Notes: generated by a model not told the origin, from the sequence alone. 64,000 nt of DNA from Sinohyriopsis cumingii (GCA_028554795.2 CM068842.1:55945360-56009359); one strand, 5' to 3'; counted from the stretch's first letter, positions 49,879-58,924 are shown. Numbers and translations: made by a program.

Positions 49879-49986
49879 ACAAGGAAAAAAGAGTCAGTGT
49901 TTATATTCACACTACTCTACATACACACATTGGCAAATCGATTACTATTTCTTTTCTAAATGTTTGGGGTAGCCCTGAAAAGGGCT
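49560..49986 (-). repeat. Duplicated intergenic module, copy 1
   Basis: Matches 50394-50803: the cacgtccgcgc motif, ctactatc(c/g)acacaaacgtaagtgagcgcttac, aaaagagtcagtgtttatattcacactactctacatacacacattggc, then the gaaa hairpin. Offset about 820 bp. The repeat flanks small gene B, so it came with the gene duplication. It contains an (AC)n run at about 49841-49875. Confidence 0.8.
49971..49986. other. GAAA-loop hairpin (copy 1)
   Basis: Perfect AGCCCT-GAAA-AGGGCT, followed on the plus strand by a T run. It lies just 3' of gene B on the minus strand (50018 stop), where it could act in RNA 3' end formation. Confidence 0.55.
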
Positions 49987-50017
49987 GGGTTTTTTTTTTA
50001 ACTCCAGTGACACCTGG

Positions 50018-50326
50018 TTAATGATGGCACCTTCCAGGCCTGGCACCACACACACATCTTCTTCCCCGGTCTCCTTTTACTTTTTTTCTTGAGAGCGCAC
50101 AGGGAGGATGATTGGCTTCAGCACCCCAATCCTCTGAATCTGGTATCTTGTAAGCCATCCTCGCTCCTATTTTCTTTTCCTCCTCTTCCCTCTGTCTTCT
50201 CTCCACCTCTTCCTTCTTTATTCTTTCCTCTTCTACTATGGCCTCCGCAGCCAGTTCATTTACTATGCGCCTGGCATATTCCAGGTACATCTGGAGTTCT
50301 AGCAGTTTCACAATCCTTGTATTCAT
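50018..50326 (-). CDS. Small helical protein gene B
   Basis: ATG 50326, 102 residues. N-terminal Leu-rich helices (VKLLELQMYLEYARRIVNEL), then a highly charged Glu/Lys/Arg coil, and a C-terminal Cys/His-poor tail ending RPGRCHH. No known domain. It is a paralogue by position of genes A and C: the same promoter module at 50381-50416, a hairpin 3' of it, and a tandem offset of about 820 bp. Intact. Possibly a host-interaction or regulatory protein; nothing in the sequence proves it. Confidence 0.55.
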   Translation of the reverse strand: MNTRIVKLLELQMYLEYARRIVNELAAEAIVEEERIKKEEVERRQREEEEKKIGARMAYKIPDSEDWGAEANHPPCALSRKKVKGDRGRRCVCGARPGRCHH

Positions 50327-50380
50327 TGTCTTGCTGATAACAGGTCGACGATGGGTAGCCCAACTGACGATTAGTTTTCA

Positions 50381-50416
50381 ATTTATACTAAAAGCGCGGA
50401 CGTGAAGGAAAACATC
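50381..50416 (-). promoter_or_regulatory. Promoter module of gene B
   Basis: TTTTCCTTCACGTCCGCGC then TATAAAT at 50381-50387, ATG 50326 about 60 bp downstream. A degraded second motif copy is at 50461. Confidence 0.65.
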
Positions 50417-50803
50417 TCACTAAAACAAAATTGATCTTACCTAGATCATAACCAAACAACGCGCGGACCTAAAAGAAACACTCACTCACTTTTTTATACA
50501 ACCAATTACTATTCTAAAAAATTTATTAAACCAATAATATACTATCCACATACGCAAAGCAATCAAATCAAACCCCAAATCTACTCTCCCCACACGTCAA
50601 ACAGCAAAAAAAAAAAACATGATCTTAATCTACTATCCACACAAACGTACGTGAGCACTTACAAACCCACAATCATATACACAAACACATACACTCACAT
50701 TATAAAAAGAGTCAGTGTTTATATTCACACTACTCTACATACACACATTGGCAAATGGATTACTATTTCTTTTCTAGAGTATTGGGTAGCCCTGAAAAGG
50801 GCT
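50394..50803 (-). repeat. Duplicated intergenic module, copy 2
   Basis: Partner of 49560-49986, ending in the perfect GAAA-loop hairpin at 50788-50803. The pair is a clear sign of tandem duplication in element 2. Confidence 0.8.
50788..50803. other. GAAA-loop hairpin (copy 2)
   Basis: Same AGCCCT-GAAA-AGGGCT as at 49971, 3' of gene A on the minus strand. Confidence 0.55.
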
Positions 50804-50819
50804 GTTTTTTGTTTGATTG

Positions 50820-51185
50820 CTATGGCAATCTTTTAGTTTCTAAGAATGCGACGTCCTCTGACGATACACTTTCTGACGATAGGTCTGCTTCTTCGGAAAG
50901 AGAAAAGAACTCTTTGGTGTCGATACGACAATCGACAAAGCCTCTGTCAGGTTCAGGTTGCTGCTGCTGCTGTTGCTGCTCTCTCTGCTGTTTCTGAAGT
51001 CTGTACTTCTCTGTCCATTCTTCTTTCTCCGTGTTCACTTCTTCTCTGAAGAGCTCTTCTATCAGGTCTTCAGTGACTTTTAACATTCTCACATTCTCTA
51101 TCTCTTCTGGCTTCGGTATCAGACTGTGTCTGACCCTATGCAAATTCACGTAGGCTTCGTTTAGCTTAGCTAGTTTGGAGCACAT
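50820..51185 (-). CDS. Small helical protein gene A
   Basis: ATG 51185, 121 residues. An N-terminal helical part (LAKLNEAYVNLHRVRHSL), a helix with IEELFREEV, a poly-Gln run of seven, then an acidic Ser/Glu tail. The style is like genes B and C. The start is chosen at this Met because the promoter module (51239-51273) lies about 55 bp before it and no conserved sequence precedes it. Unknown function. Open and undamaged. Confidence 0.5.
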   Translation of the reverse strand: MCSKLAKLNEAYVNLHRVRHSLIPKPEEIENVRMLKVTEDLIEELFREEVNTEKEEWTEKYRLQKQQREQQQQQQQPEPDRGFVDCRIDTKEFFSLSEEADLSSESVSSEDVAFLETKRLP

Positions 51186-51238
51186 CTTCGTAGGAGGATG
51201 AGTCGACAATGGATGGTTAGACTGGAGGCTAACCCCGA

Positions 51239-51273
51239 CTTTAAAGTCAAAGCGCGGACGTGAAGGAAAACAT
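51239..51273 (-). promoter_or_regulatory. Promoter module of gene A
   Basis: TTCCTTCACGTCCGCGC (51252-51273) followed by a TTTAAAG word in place of a clear TATA. Third copy of the upstream motif. Confidence 0.55.
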
Positions 51274-51313
51274 TCCTCCACGGTTTTCGAGCCGGAACGT
51301 TCAATGAGTGTCA

Positions 51314-51522
51314 TGAGAGGGATATTAAGAAGTCAAAGAGCATGAATCAAAATTCCTATAACCAAACAACCCACAAAGGCATTTTTTTCTTCAAAACACA
51401 ACATTTTTTATTCAAAATCACTTAACACTAACAAACAACTCTAACATTTGTTAACAATAAACCAACAATATAACATCAAACATTTTTTTCTAATCACAAA
51501 CATTTTTTTTTCAACTCACACA
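51314..51522. other. 3' region of the protease, polyadenylation-like signals
   Basis: AT-rich. On the minus strand AATAAA occurs at 51407-51412, after the protease stop. Confidence 0.4.
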
Positions 51523-52083
51523 TTATTTTGGACAAGGCTGACAACGTTGTGAATGAAATTGTGATTTCCACTGTTGGAAGTCATTAGGCCATTGATGGAC
51601 ACTACGTTTCCTAGCTTGAGACAAAAGATAAGCATAATGGTCACAAAACCATTTATCTACTTTCACATCGTTTCTAGAAGAAGAACGAGGATCAAAATGA
51701 GTCACTAAATGTTCTAAGGAATAGTCTAGGTTGCGATGGTGCAGAAAATACACACAATATTGTCCACACACCAAGGAATATGTGCCTTGTAATTTCACAT
51801 TATTGAATCGGGTGGTCTGAGCATTTCTTCTCATAAAGTCAATGATATCGTCTTCCAAAGGAGGCAATCCATAGGAATCAAAATATTCCACAGATCCTTC
51901 TTGAGGAAAGTAGACGGCTACCCAGTGGGTTCCTGGGAGATGACTGTCGTCCGTGTTGATCACATAAGCTTGATGGTCTTGAGGTTTGCGATGAGGGAGT
52001 TCATCTTTAGCACAGACGGCAGGATTCCAAGAAGCCGTGTACGAACTGTGGTTCCAAAGATAATAAAGTTCCCAGGTATCCAT
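51523..52083 (-). CDS. Adenain-like maturation protease
   Basis: Intact 186 residues from ATG 52083. GTHWVAVYF carries the catalytic His53, EYFDSYG the acidic residue Asp69, and CGQYC the nucleophile (Cys110 expected). This is the C48/adenain-type thiol protease fold of adenoviruses and Polintons, which cleaves capsid and core precursors during maturation. It lies 28 nt after the CysHis gene, which in turn follows the capsid gene, matching the late gene block. Family typical length about 200. Start is the only ATG near a matching N-terminus. Confidence 0.85.
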   Translation of the reverse strand: MDTWELYYLWNHSSYTASWNPAVCAKDELPHRKPQDHQAYVINTDDSHLPGTHWVAVYFPQEGSVEYFDSYGLPPLEDDIIDFMRRNAQTTRFNNVKLQGTYSLVCGQYCVYFLHHRNLDYSLEHLVTHFDPRSSSRNDVKVDKWFCDHYAYLLSQARKRSVHQWPNDFQQWKSQFHSQRCQPCPK

Positions 52084-52111
52084 TGATTTGTGTGGGGTTT
52101 TTTCTTCTTCT

Positions 52112-52615
52112 TCACAGGTAATGATAAGTGATCAATTCGATCCTGACTTTTTGCTTGAAAATGTCTGACAAGTAAAAGGCGTTTAGCTCCGTCTTCTTAC
52201 TCTGGTCCAAGAGAGATTCGATGCGACGGCACTCCAGAGACGTTAATGGAGGAGAAGAATGTTTATCCAAGCCTTTATACCACTCGTTCAACACGAATTC
52301 TATCTCGATGAGACCCCAAGCTTTGTCCAGATATTCGTCCAATTTTTCTTCTTGACTCAACATTAGACATTTGTCGTGTTGAATTTGACTGGGATGATCG
52401 TTGTGACATCCATAGCACTCTTCCTTTATCAATTTTTTCATTATCTCTGCCAGGAATGTAGCAAAACAGGAAACTAAATGGGCTTCTTGTTCTGGCCATC
52501 TTGACTTCATCATGATGACTTCTTCGTCTTTGTCTTGAGATTCTTCTTCCCCGGTCTCCTCACATTCCATCTCCAAAGTTTCTCCACTAGGTAAAGAGGG
52601 ATAACAGTCTTCCAT
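52112..52615 (-). CDS. CysHis-motif protein of Polintons, unknown role
   Basis: Intact 167 residues from ATG 52615, close after the capsid gene (stop at 52621). An acidic N-terminus, then helices, then CYGCHNDHPSQIQHDKC, a Cys/His cluster that could bind zinc, and a helical C-terminus. A Cys-His cluster with HPSQ is familiar from Polinton accessory proteins, but no function is known to me. The Cys and His spacing supports a metal site. Position between capsid and protease suggests an assembly role. Confidence 0.65.
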   Translation of the reverse strand: MEDCYPSLPSGETLEMECEETGEEESQDKDEEVIMMKSRWPEQEAHLVSCFATFLAEIMKKLIKEECYGCHNDHPSQIQHDKCLMLSQEEKLDEYLDKAWGLIEIEFVLNEWYKGLDKHSSPPLTSLECRRIESLLDQSKKTELNAFYLSDIFKQKVRIELITYHYL

Positions 52616-52620
52616 GGCTT

Positions 52621-53946
52621 CTAATAATCTAGAATGACTTCTCTCAAACTGTTGATTTCTATGGTATTGTCAAATTCTGCATACAGGAGGACGTTCACTG
52701 TGTGATCTGGAGGTGGATTTGCAAACTGAAGTTCCACACGAATCTGACCCGATTTTATAGGGTGGAAATGTCCCTCGTCGCTGCCTTGGTCTGGAGTGAA
52801 ATCAAAACCCCACAAAGCATAGCCTCCAACATAATCGTCGTACGAAATACCGTGACTGGTGTTGGTTCCTAACTGTCCGGTTGCTTCGTACAGGGACAAG
52901 TACGATCTCAAATAATTCTTCGCGACACCAAAGTTAGGCTCAAAGGGTCGGGTACACAAGGTCTTGCCGTCGCGACTGACTTCGATCTTGGACACATTGT
53001 AATGTTGAAACTCAAAATGATTTTGATCGTGGGTTCCGTTGAAGGCTGAATTCCTGACGATACCAACAATCAAACGCTTGGGTAACTGTCCTTGGAACAG
53101 ATGATCTTCGATCATAGATCGCTGTCCAGCGGGAATGGTGAACGTTTTCACTTCTACGCGTCGTATCGGATACTTGGCGGTCGTTCTGCTCAACGTGTGA
53201 CTGACGTCGTTTCCCACTTTAGGTAACACTTCCACACGACGCACGTAAAGTCGGGCTTCTTGAATAATAGTTTTGTATTAACTGGCATGGGCCATCAGAT
53301 GGAAAGCGGCACTGCTACGATTCAGTCTCAGACGGATATCCACCCCGTTCAGCAAATACTTTTCTTGTAACCACATGTCCAAATGCAAACGATCCATCAG
53401 TTCTAAACTTCGCCCTTGCAGAATTTTCTTACGACGGTCGTTAAACCCCACATTGTGAGGATTGTCATCTTCTGTTAGGACTGTGTCGTTAAACGTGGCT
53501 ACACCTGCCGTGTCAGGTTTCCATACCACGCAAGCATCCAGATGAGTATTCTTGGCTTGTATTCCGTACGTCAAGAGATTTTCCAGGTAGGCACGATATG
53601 GGTAAGTATCCATGCTGCTGCTGACCAGTTTGTTATTCAAGTACAAGTCCACTTCGCTGAACAAGGAATGCATGAAATTGTTGACAGGAGCTACTCTAGC
53701 AGCGCCTCCTGGATTGGTGTTGTCCGTTTTGATCACTTTCACTTTCAAGTACAGGTAACTGCTATTCAGATCTATGTAATCTTCGGGCTGTCCTTTGATT
53801 TCAAACTCGATGGGAGCGGAATCCGTCAAAGAGGAGACGCGATGAAATTCCACCCACTGGGATTCTTGCATGGTCATCATGGTGGGGGGCATGGCAAACA
53901 GATCGAGTTCCGACTTGGAACAGGCGCAAGACTCTCGGTGCATCAT
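52621..53946 (-). pseudogene. Major capsid protein with one in-frame stop (element 2)
   Basis: Start ATG 53946 (or 53943), 442 codons in one frame to TAG 52621-52623. The only break is TAA 53278-53280, roughly halfway. Both halves show the expected pattern: EFHRVSSLTDSAPIEFEIKG and LYLNNKLVSSS, then YPYRAYLENLLTYG in the first, and PIRRVEVKTFTIPAG and LPKRLIVGIVRN in the second. The family is the double jelly-roll hexon-like capsid of adintoviruses/Polintons. Everything after the stop is open, so the copy was functional until recently, or the stop is read through. Confidence 0.8.
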
Positions 53947-53959
53947 TTTTTTCTGTTTT

Positions 53960-54386
53960 TCAATAATCGAAAACGTCTAAGTCTCGAACGGTTCTTCTTT
54001 TCTTTGTCTTTCTAGCTTTAGACGTGTGAAGTCCGGTGAAAGGGTGTTTTCTTCGTCGTCTCTTCCTGCCTTGTCCTTGCTGAATGCCTGACTCGGTAGC
54101 GTGCAGGGTATTTATAGGTGTTTCTCGTCGGCCCAAAAGGTCTTTGTCTGTTTGCAGCAAGACATTTTTGCCTGCCGTCATGAAGGCTTCTTTAGGGTTT
54201 TGTTTGTCGATGATGACATTTTGGAGAAATTCTTTGCCTTGCGTCAATGCCGCATCTTTCAAGGCGTGTAATCCTCGTGTCACCATCGGTTTCAACACCG
54301 GGGCCACCGAAGGGAAAGGCCGATTGTAACATATCTCCTAAACCGTGACCTCGCTGTCGAGCAACCCCTCGGTACACTGGATACAT
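53960..54386 (-). pseudogene. pVI-like minor capsid protein (element 2)
   Basis: ATG 54386 starts a frame with YPVYRGVARQRGHGLGDMLQ. A one-base shift near 54300-54303 (a run of four G on the plus strand) moves to a frame that continues to 53960: GLHALKDAALTQGKEF, and later a Lys/Arg-rich stretch (GRKRRRRKHPFTG). Short proteins with a Gly-rich N-terminus and a basic tail, placed before the capsid gene, are compared with adenovirus pVI. It overlaps nothing but is only 13 nt before the capsid ATG. Confidence 0.55.
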
Positions 54387-54389
54387 GAC

Positions 54390-55320
54390 TTACGAGTCGT
54401 GAGAGAACCGTTTTCGAAAATGGAGTTTCACCGTGACTTTTCCCTTGGTGAATGGAATATTTTGTCCCAGATCTCCTTTTATAGCAATGTTGACCGTGTC
54501 CAAATAAGACTTGCTGACCGGCAAATAGTGAGGATGGACAAATTCGCGGTGAACGTGGTAAGTGTTTCCACCTTCCTCGTCAGTGTTCGTGGCAGAATCC
54601 ACTTTGAAAGGAATGACACGCAGTAACGGCACAGAGGTGTGTCCCACCACGTTGTACTCCACCACATCGGAGTACACAAACATCAAACTCAGTCCTTGAT
54701 TCAATTCTACCGGGGCACGAAATAACTTGCTAAAAGACTCGTTGTCGTAAATGATTGGTAATTCGGTTTTCTTGATCATGTCCATTCTCATGTTCATGTC
54801 TCCGCCCAACATGTCAAACAATTCAGGACAAAATAAAATGGACACGATTTTACTCCCGTCAAATTTCATCAAGAAGCGACGAGCTGTTTTGTGGTATTCC
54901 AGGGTGACACTTTTTTTGACACTTTCCAAAGCTTTCAGAAACACGACATTAAATTTGGAGGTAATGGTGCTGACCAAATGTTGACCACTAAAATAATAGC
55001 CTGGGGGAACGATCAACTGGTAGGTCCACTTTTGAGTTTTGTCATTATAGGTTTTATTGTCATATTTGACATGGGTATTCAAGTACTGTTGCATTTGCTC
55101 GTCATGAACTTCCACCGTAAAAAAAAATTTGATTGGGAAGGACATTGAGGACTTGGGTCGGGTGAATGATTTCCACTAAAGCCACTTCCCATTGGGCTTC
55201 GTGATCTAACGGGATGGTCTGAGGTAATTTGGCCGTGTAACAGCACAACGTGTTGTTGGGAAACACCTCCATTGAACTGTCACTGGGTAAGGTTAAGTAA
55301 AATTGGTTTCGGTGACTCAT
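54390..55320 (-). pseudogene. Penton-like minor capsid protein (element 2)
   Basis: ATG 55320 opens a frame beginning RNQFYLTLPSDSSMEVFPNNT, a start typical of Polinton penton-like proteins, with WEVALVEIIHP following. The frame ends at 55102, while from about 55130 another frame stays open to 54390 over 245 codons. The break lies in the run of nine A at 55119-55127, so a homopolymer indel or a sequencing error is likely. The ATG overlaps the stop of the preceding gene as ATGA. The penton name is from family context. Confidence 0.6.
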
Positions 55321-55721
55321 AATTCCAGAGTTCTGTGGCTGTCCGAGGGGTTACTGGACGTCAGAGGAGTGTCTCCGCCCAAAATGGGGTTGTTATTGGA
55401 GTGGTGACTGACACTGGCACTGGACACAAGGTTCCCGTTGTTCCCGTTCGAGGAGAATTTCACGGAGGGATTGGGAAGCAGGTAACCGATGCAGCTGCTC
55501 AATAAAATAGTCCACAATTGTTTGTCTCCTTGTTGCAAACTTAAATTGGCGATGGCTGCCCCGATGACACAATACACCACGAAGATTTGGCAGAAAAAGA
55601 CGATTTGCGTTTTAGGCACACGTTCTCCACACCACACCCACAAAGGTTGTTTTTGTAAATCTTGCAGAGAAGAACTAGGCGAAGGAGTGGTCGACGTAGC
55701 TGCGTCTGTGTGAAAGGGCAT
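55317..55721 (-). CDS. Two-pass membrane protein
   Basis: ATG 55721, 134 residues (a GTG three codons upstream is not used). Two hydrophobic segments: IVFFCQIFVVYCVIGAAIANLSL and LWTILLSSCIGYLL, followed by a Ser/Asn-rich tail. A similar two-span protein recurs in Polinton gene sets, role unknown. The stop overlaps the penton ATG. A TATAAAAAG word upstream lies in the end of the integrase gene and is probably not a promoter. Confidence 0.6.
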   Translation of the reverse strand: MPFHTDAATSTTPSPSSSLQDLQKQPLWVWCGERVPKTQIVFFCQIFVVYCVIGAAIANLSLQQGDKQLWTILLSSCIGYLLPNPSVKFSSNGNNGNLVSSASVSHHSNNNPILGGDTPLTSSNPSDSHRTLEL

Positions 55722-55726
55722 GATGG

Positions 55727-56833
55727 TCACTTCTTTTTATAGTCGATGACTTGCGAAGCGTCGATCCAAGAATCAAAACTGGGTGGATATCCTTTCCAAC
55801 GTACTTTGACTTCTTTGACACGTCGTTTGTCCACTTTACGGGTTCTGCGTTCGAGAATGCTTTCGATGTCGTACACGTCTTCTGTTTTGGTGACACGTTG
55901 TAACTCGGGTAAGTAAAACGTTCCTTTGAGCACTTCTCCGTTCATGTCTTCCAATTTATAGACAGCAGGATGACGGCCATGCACTCGTCGAGTGACACGA
56001 AACAATTCGGTCGTCCATTTAGGTAAGTAACCTTTGTCGAAAGTGCGTTTGGTTTTGCCAATGCGTACCCAATCTCCTACGGCCAACACTCCGCTATTCT
56101 TGGGGACAGCCCTCGTCGGGGACGTACCAAACAGGTGCTCAAACAGCAACACTTCGTTCTCGGGAGTCACTTCTTGCGGGGCACGTCCAATGCTTCGATG
56201 GTAAGATTGGTTGTACGCTTGCACCAGGTGCGCTAAGATGTCGATGTACTTCAGAGTGTGGTGATGCGTAAAATATTTCCACATGCGTTCTTTCAAAGTG
56301 CGTTGAAAACGTTCCACGATGCTGGCTTTGGTTTCAGGATTCTCGGTGGTAAAAAAATGAATGTCACGTTTCTTTAATTCTTTTTGGAAACCTTGGTTCA
56401 GAAATTCGGTGCCTTTGTCCATTTGCCATCGAAGGGGGTGACGACCGCTTTGTTTCAACACCCGTTGCAGGGCTCGTACTAACTCGCCGCTCGATTTGGA
56501 AGTCAAGGGTACGACCCAGGCAAATTTGGAAAAGACGTCGATGACACAAAACAAATATTTGTAGCCGCGATTGTAGCTGGCCAAATGAGAGACATCGGCT
56601 AAATCGGCTTGCCATTGATGATCGATGCCTTCCACTCGGGTGCGACTTCTGGAAAACTTGCGTCGAATGGGTTTGTGTAAAGTGTAGGTAGCTTGTTCTT
56701 GTAACCATCGTTGCACTTGAGGTGAACGGAGACTTTTCAGTCGCGTTTTGGCAGCACGATACAATTTTTGAACTCCTGCGTAACCTGCAGGATGCGAGGG
56801 ATCGTAGTAAATGCTGGCTAAGACTTTTTCTAT
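55727..56833 (-). CDS. Retrovirus-type integrase with chromodomain
   Basis: The frame is open from 56878 to TGA 55727-55729, with homology from about 56833 (IYYDPSHPAGYAG). Catalytic DDE: Asp in QADL, Asp in QMDKG, and Glu in IVERF, with the 35-residue spacing between the last two. The C-terminal end is a chromodomain (VYDIESILERR...VKVRWKGYPPS...W), which reads histone methyl marks and may direct insertion. No ATG exists in frame before the conserved start, only TAG 56879-56881 upstream; either the ATG is mutated, or a splice or non-AUG start is used. The catalytic residues are intact. Confidence 0.8.
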   Translation of the reverse strand: MEKVLASIYYDPSHPAGYAGVQKLYRAAKTRLKSLRSPQVQRWLQEQATYTLHKPIRRKFSRSRTRVEGIDHQWQADLADVSHLASYNRGYKYLFCVIDVFSKFAWVVPLTSKSSGELVRALQRVLKQSGRHPLRWQMDKGTEFLNQGFQKELKKRDIHFFTTENPETKASIVERFQRTLKERMWKYFTHHHTLKYIDILAHLVQAYNQSYHRSIGRAPQEVTPENEVLLFEHLFGTSPTRAVPKNSGVLAVGDWVRIGKTKRTFDKGYLPKWTTELFRVTRRVHGRHPAVYKLEDMNGEVLKGTFYLPELQRVTKTEDVYDIESILERRTRKVDKRRVKEVKVRWKGYPPSFDSWIDASQVIDYKKK

Positions 56834-56850
56834 TTTTGTTGGTTTGTGTG

Positions 56851-57414
56851 TTAATAAGGCACCCCCTCTTGGAAGATGCTACTCTTTTTCTCTTGGGGTA
56901 CTTTCTTGGATTGCAATGCTTTGCGTGTGCGACCGGCAATAGGTGTCGAAGAGGAGGATGTCGGAACAGGGGGTATCGGTTCTTGTTTCACTTCTGTCTT
57001 CACTTTCTTTTTCTCTTGTGATGAAGAAGGGGTGATCATTATCTTTTTAATCCATCCAATTCTGGAGGTAGGTGTTGTTAACTTGCGTACTTTTTCTGGT
57101 GGAGTTTGAAACCCTTCTTCTTCTTCTCCTTTTTCTGTCTTGGTCACTGGCAGAAGTAGTGGTGGTGTGGGGAATGGACTTTTCATCAAGGTCTGAAAAT
57201 CTTTCAGAGTGGGAAGAGCTGTTTCGTCTGAGGCTTTCTGGTGAAAGAGTTGCAGTCGTTGCAAGAGTTGACCGTACTTTTGCGATTTTTCTGTTTCGGA
57301 CAAATCTTGGCGATCCATCAAGGACAATTCGTGTTGTAACTGGGACATCTCGCTCAAATGGGGATTGGGAGGTAAATGCGGGGTGCGTTGTTCTTGCCAA
57401 CGATGGTATTCCAT
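56851..57414 (-). CDS. Unknown Polinton-type protein with helical core
   Basis: First ATG is 57414, but the frame is open to about 57486 and looks protein-like (KISESTFDNPIEGRKLALVPYKRW) with no ATG, so the true start may be lost. Helical middle (DRQDLSETEKSQKYGQLLQRLQLF), then a Pro/Thr/Lys-rich, probably disordered C-terminus. It ends by overlapping the integrase frame. Function unknown. Confidence 0.5.
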   Translation of the reverse strand: MEYHRWQEQRTPHLPPNPHLSEMSQLQHELSLMDRQDLSETEKSQKYGQLLQRLQLFHQKASDETALPTLKDFQTLMKSPFPTPPLLLPVTKTEKGEEEEGFQTPPEKVRKLTTPTSRIGWIKKIMITPSSSQEKKKVKTEVKQEPIPPVPTSSSSTPIAGRTRKALQSKKVPQEKKSSIFQEGVPY

Positions 57415-57492
57415 CCATCGTTTGTAAGGCACTAAAGCTAGTTTTCGTCCTTCAATGGGGTTGTCAAAGGTCGATTCTGAGATCTTGGTACT

Positions 57493-57909
57493 TCAGAGGG
57501 CCTTTTTACGTTGCTCCCACCAGTCCTCCCAACATGGTTCCCAAGACTCTTTCAACAATGAGCCTAGCAAGAGGGGTAAAATGCCTCCACGTTGGACCAA
57601 CATCTTCTTCTTTTGACGAAGGGGGATTTTCTTTTGAACCATTTGACGAAGAACGTGACGATGTTTGCCTAAGCATTGTTTCTGGTGTTTGGACAAAGGG
57701 ATCGTACCTTTCAAAACGTTCAAACAACATTCGCACACGGTATCGATGACCTCTTTGGAAGCTGATTGCATGAGTTTTTTTTGTAGGGGTGGAGAAGCTT
57801 TGGACAGGACAGATAACATGTCCCCATGTTTGACTAAACGAGGAGGCAGTCCTTTCCTTTTCTTTCCTTGGGGTTGTTTAGAAGAGGGATGTTTTCTGGA
57901 GGGTGACAT
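57493..57909 (-). pseudogene. pX-like virion protein, probable frameshift at the end
   Basis: ATG 57909, 138 residues, basic. Hallmark region LSKHQKQCLGKHRHVLRQ then MLVQRGGILPLLLGSLL, the VQRGG-type hydrophobic core also seen at 37143-37585. The frame ends KESWEPCWEDWW...; another frame gives a Gly-rich hydrophobic end (VLGTMLGGLVGAT) over the same bases, which looks more like the natural tail, so an indel near 57545 is likely. A TATA box is 50-60 bp upstream (57959-57970). Confidence 0.5.
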
Positions 57910-57958
57910 CTTTGAGTCTTCAGCACCAAAAAACACTGATACCCTACTTGGTCACACA

Positions 57959-57970
57959 CCTTTTTTTATA
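57959..57970 (-). promoter_or_regulatory. TATA box of the pX-like gene
   Basis: TATAAAAAAAGG on the minus strand, about 50 bp before ATG 57909. Confidence 0.55.
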
Positions 57971-58924
57971 CTGGAACGCGTCGCCACTGATTGTCTTTAC
58001 GTCGTATCAATTTCAGGACAGGCATGACACGTCGTGCAGGGGTACGTAACGGACTAAATCGAGCCAGTTCTTGCTTGGACAAATCCAGTAAACTTTGTAA
58101 CATGCCCGACCTTTCTTGGACTTTGATTTTGGAAGAAGGTACTTTGTGAGCAGCAGCCACTGCCACTAAATTGGAGGGTCCTGCCACTGGGGAAGTTCTT
58201 GGGGTCATCAACGGAGAAGTTCTTGGTGTGATCAACGTCTCCAAGTACTCTTCAGTTCTTGGTGTCATCAACGGAGAAGTGGATCAACTTGAGGCTGCCG
58301 GAGACGCAGTCACCGCCGTGGCAGGTCGTGGTTTGCGAGTGTAAGGTTGCGTCCTGGCCGAAGTGCCTCTCTTGCGACTAGTTTTCTTCTGTGGACTTTT
58401 CTTTTTCTGGGGACTTTTTCTCTGTTTCTTTTTCTGGGGGCTTCTTTTCTTTTTCCGGGGTGGTGTCTGGTAAGAGGAGGGTCCCGCCACTGGAGAAGTT
58501 CTTGGAGACACGGGTCTCCTTGGGGACCTGGTCTTTTTCTTCTTCTTGGAGCTTCGTTTGACTTTTTTCTTGGGGAGAACTTTGGGGGCATTAGGATTCC
58601 ATCTTAAGAGAGAGCGAATGATGACCACTCCTAGAGTACCGCTGCATCCAGGTTTCAAAATGATTTGTTTTTTGGTTTGAGTGTCGATGCGGAGATCGGC
58701 CAGTTGGGTCAAAGCGACTTTGTTTCGATCAAAAAAGCGTTTGGTTTGATGAGGAATCTGAATGATCCCTTGTAGTAATTGACGTGCTGTCACCGTGAAC
58801 CATCATAAGACTTCTTTCAGACTAGCTTCTAAGACGCGAGCCCGTATTTGTGGGTTTTTTCTCGACTGATGCCATACAAGGCACGAATCAATTTGACGGG
58901 ATGATGCGACTGAAGGGACGTCAT
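57966..58924 (-). pseudogene. Lysine-rich core-like protein with three breaks
   Basis: ATG 58924 opens a frame with a helical start; it leaves frame at the A run 58855-58860. The continuing frame has TGA 58803-58805, then 170 codons (58284-58793) with KKKVKRSSKKKKK, SPRTSPVAGPS and KKKSPQKK. After TGA 58284-58286 it continues as TPRTSPLMTPRTSPVAGPS and a helical end. Lysine-rich, phospho-site-like repeats fit a DNA-condensing core protein like adenovirus pVII. Since the same TPRTSP repeats lie on both sides of the stop, the parts very likely form one gene. Confidence 0.5.

Noticed and set aside
49508-49882. ORF with Cys-Val repeats
   Set aside because: Translation of the (AC)n run.
53542-54015. 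157-residue plus-strand ORF
   Set aside because: Antisense to the capsid gene.
55733-55741. TATAAAAAG before the two-pass membrane gene
   Set aside because: It is only 12-20 bp from the ATG and encodes the last integrase codons, so a promoter role is unlikely.
57072-57749. 225-residue plus-strand ORF
   Set aside because: Antisense to the pX-like and unknown genes, with no domain; a shadow of GC-rich coding sequence.
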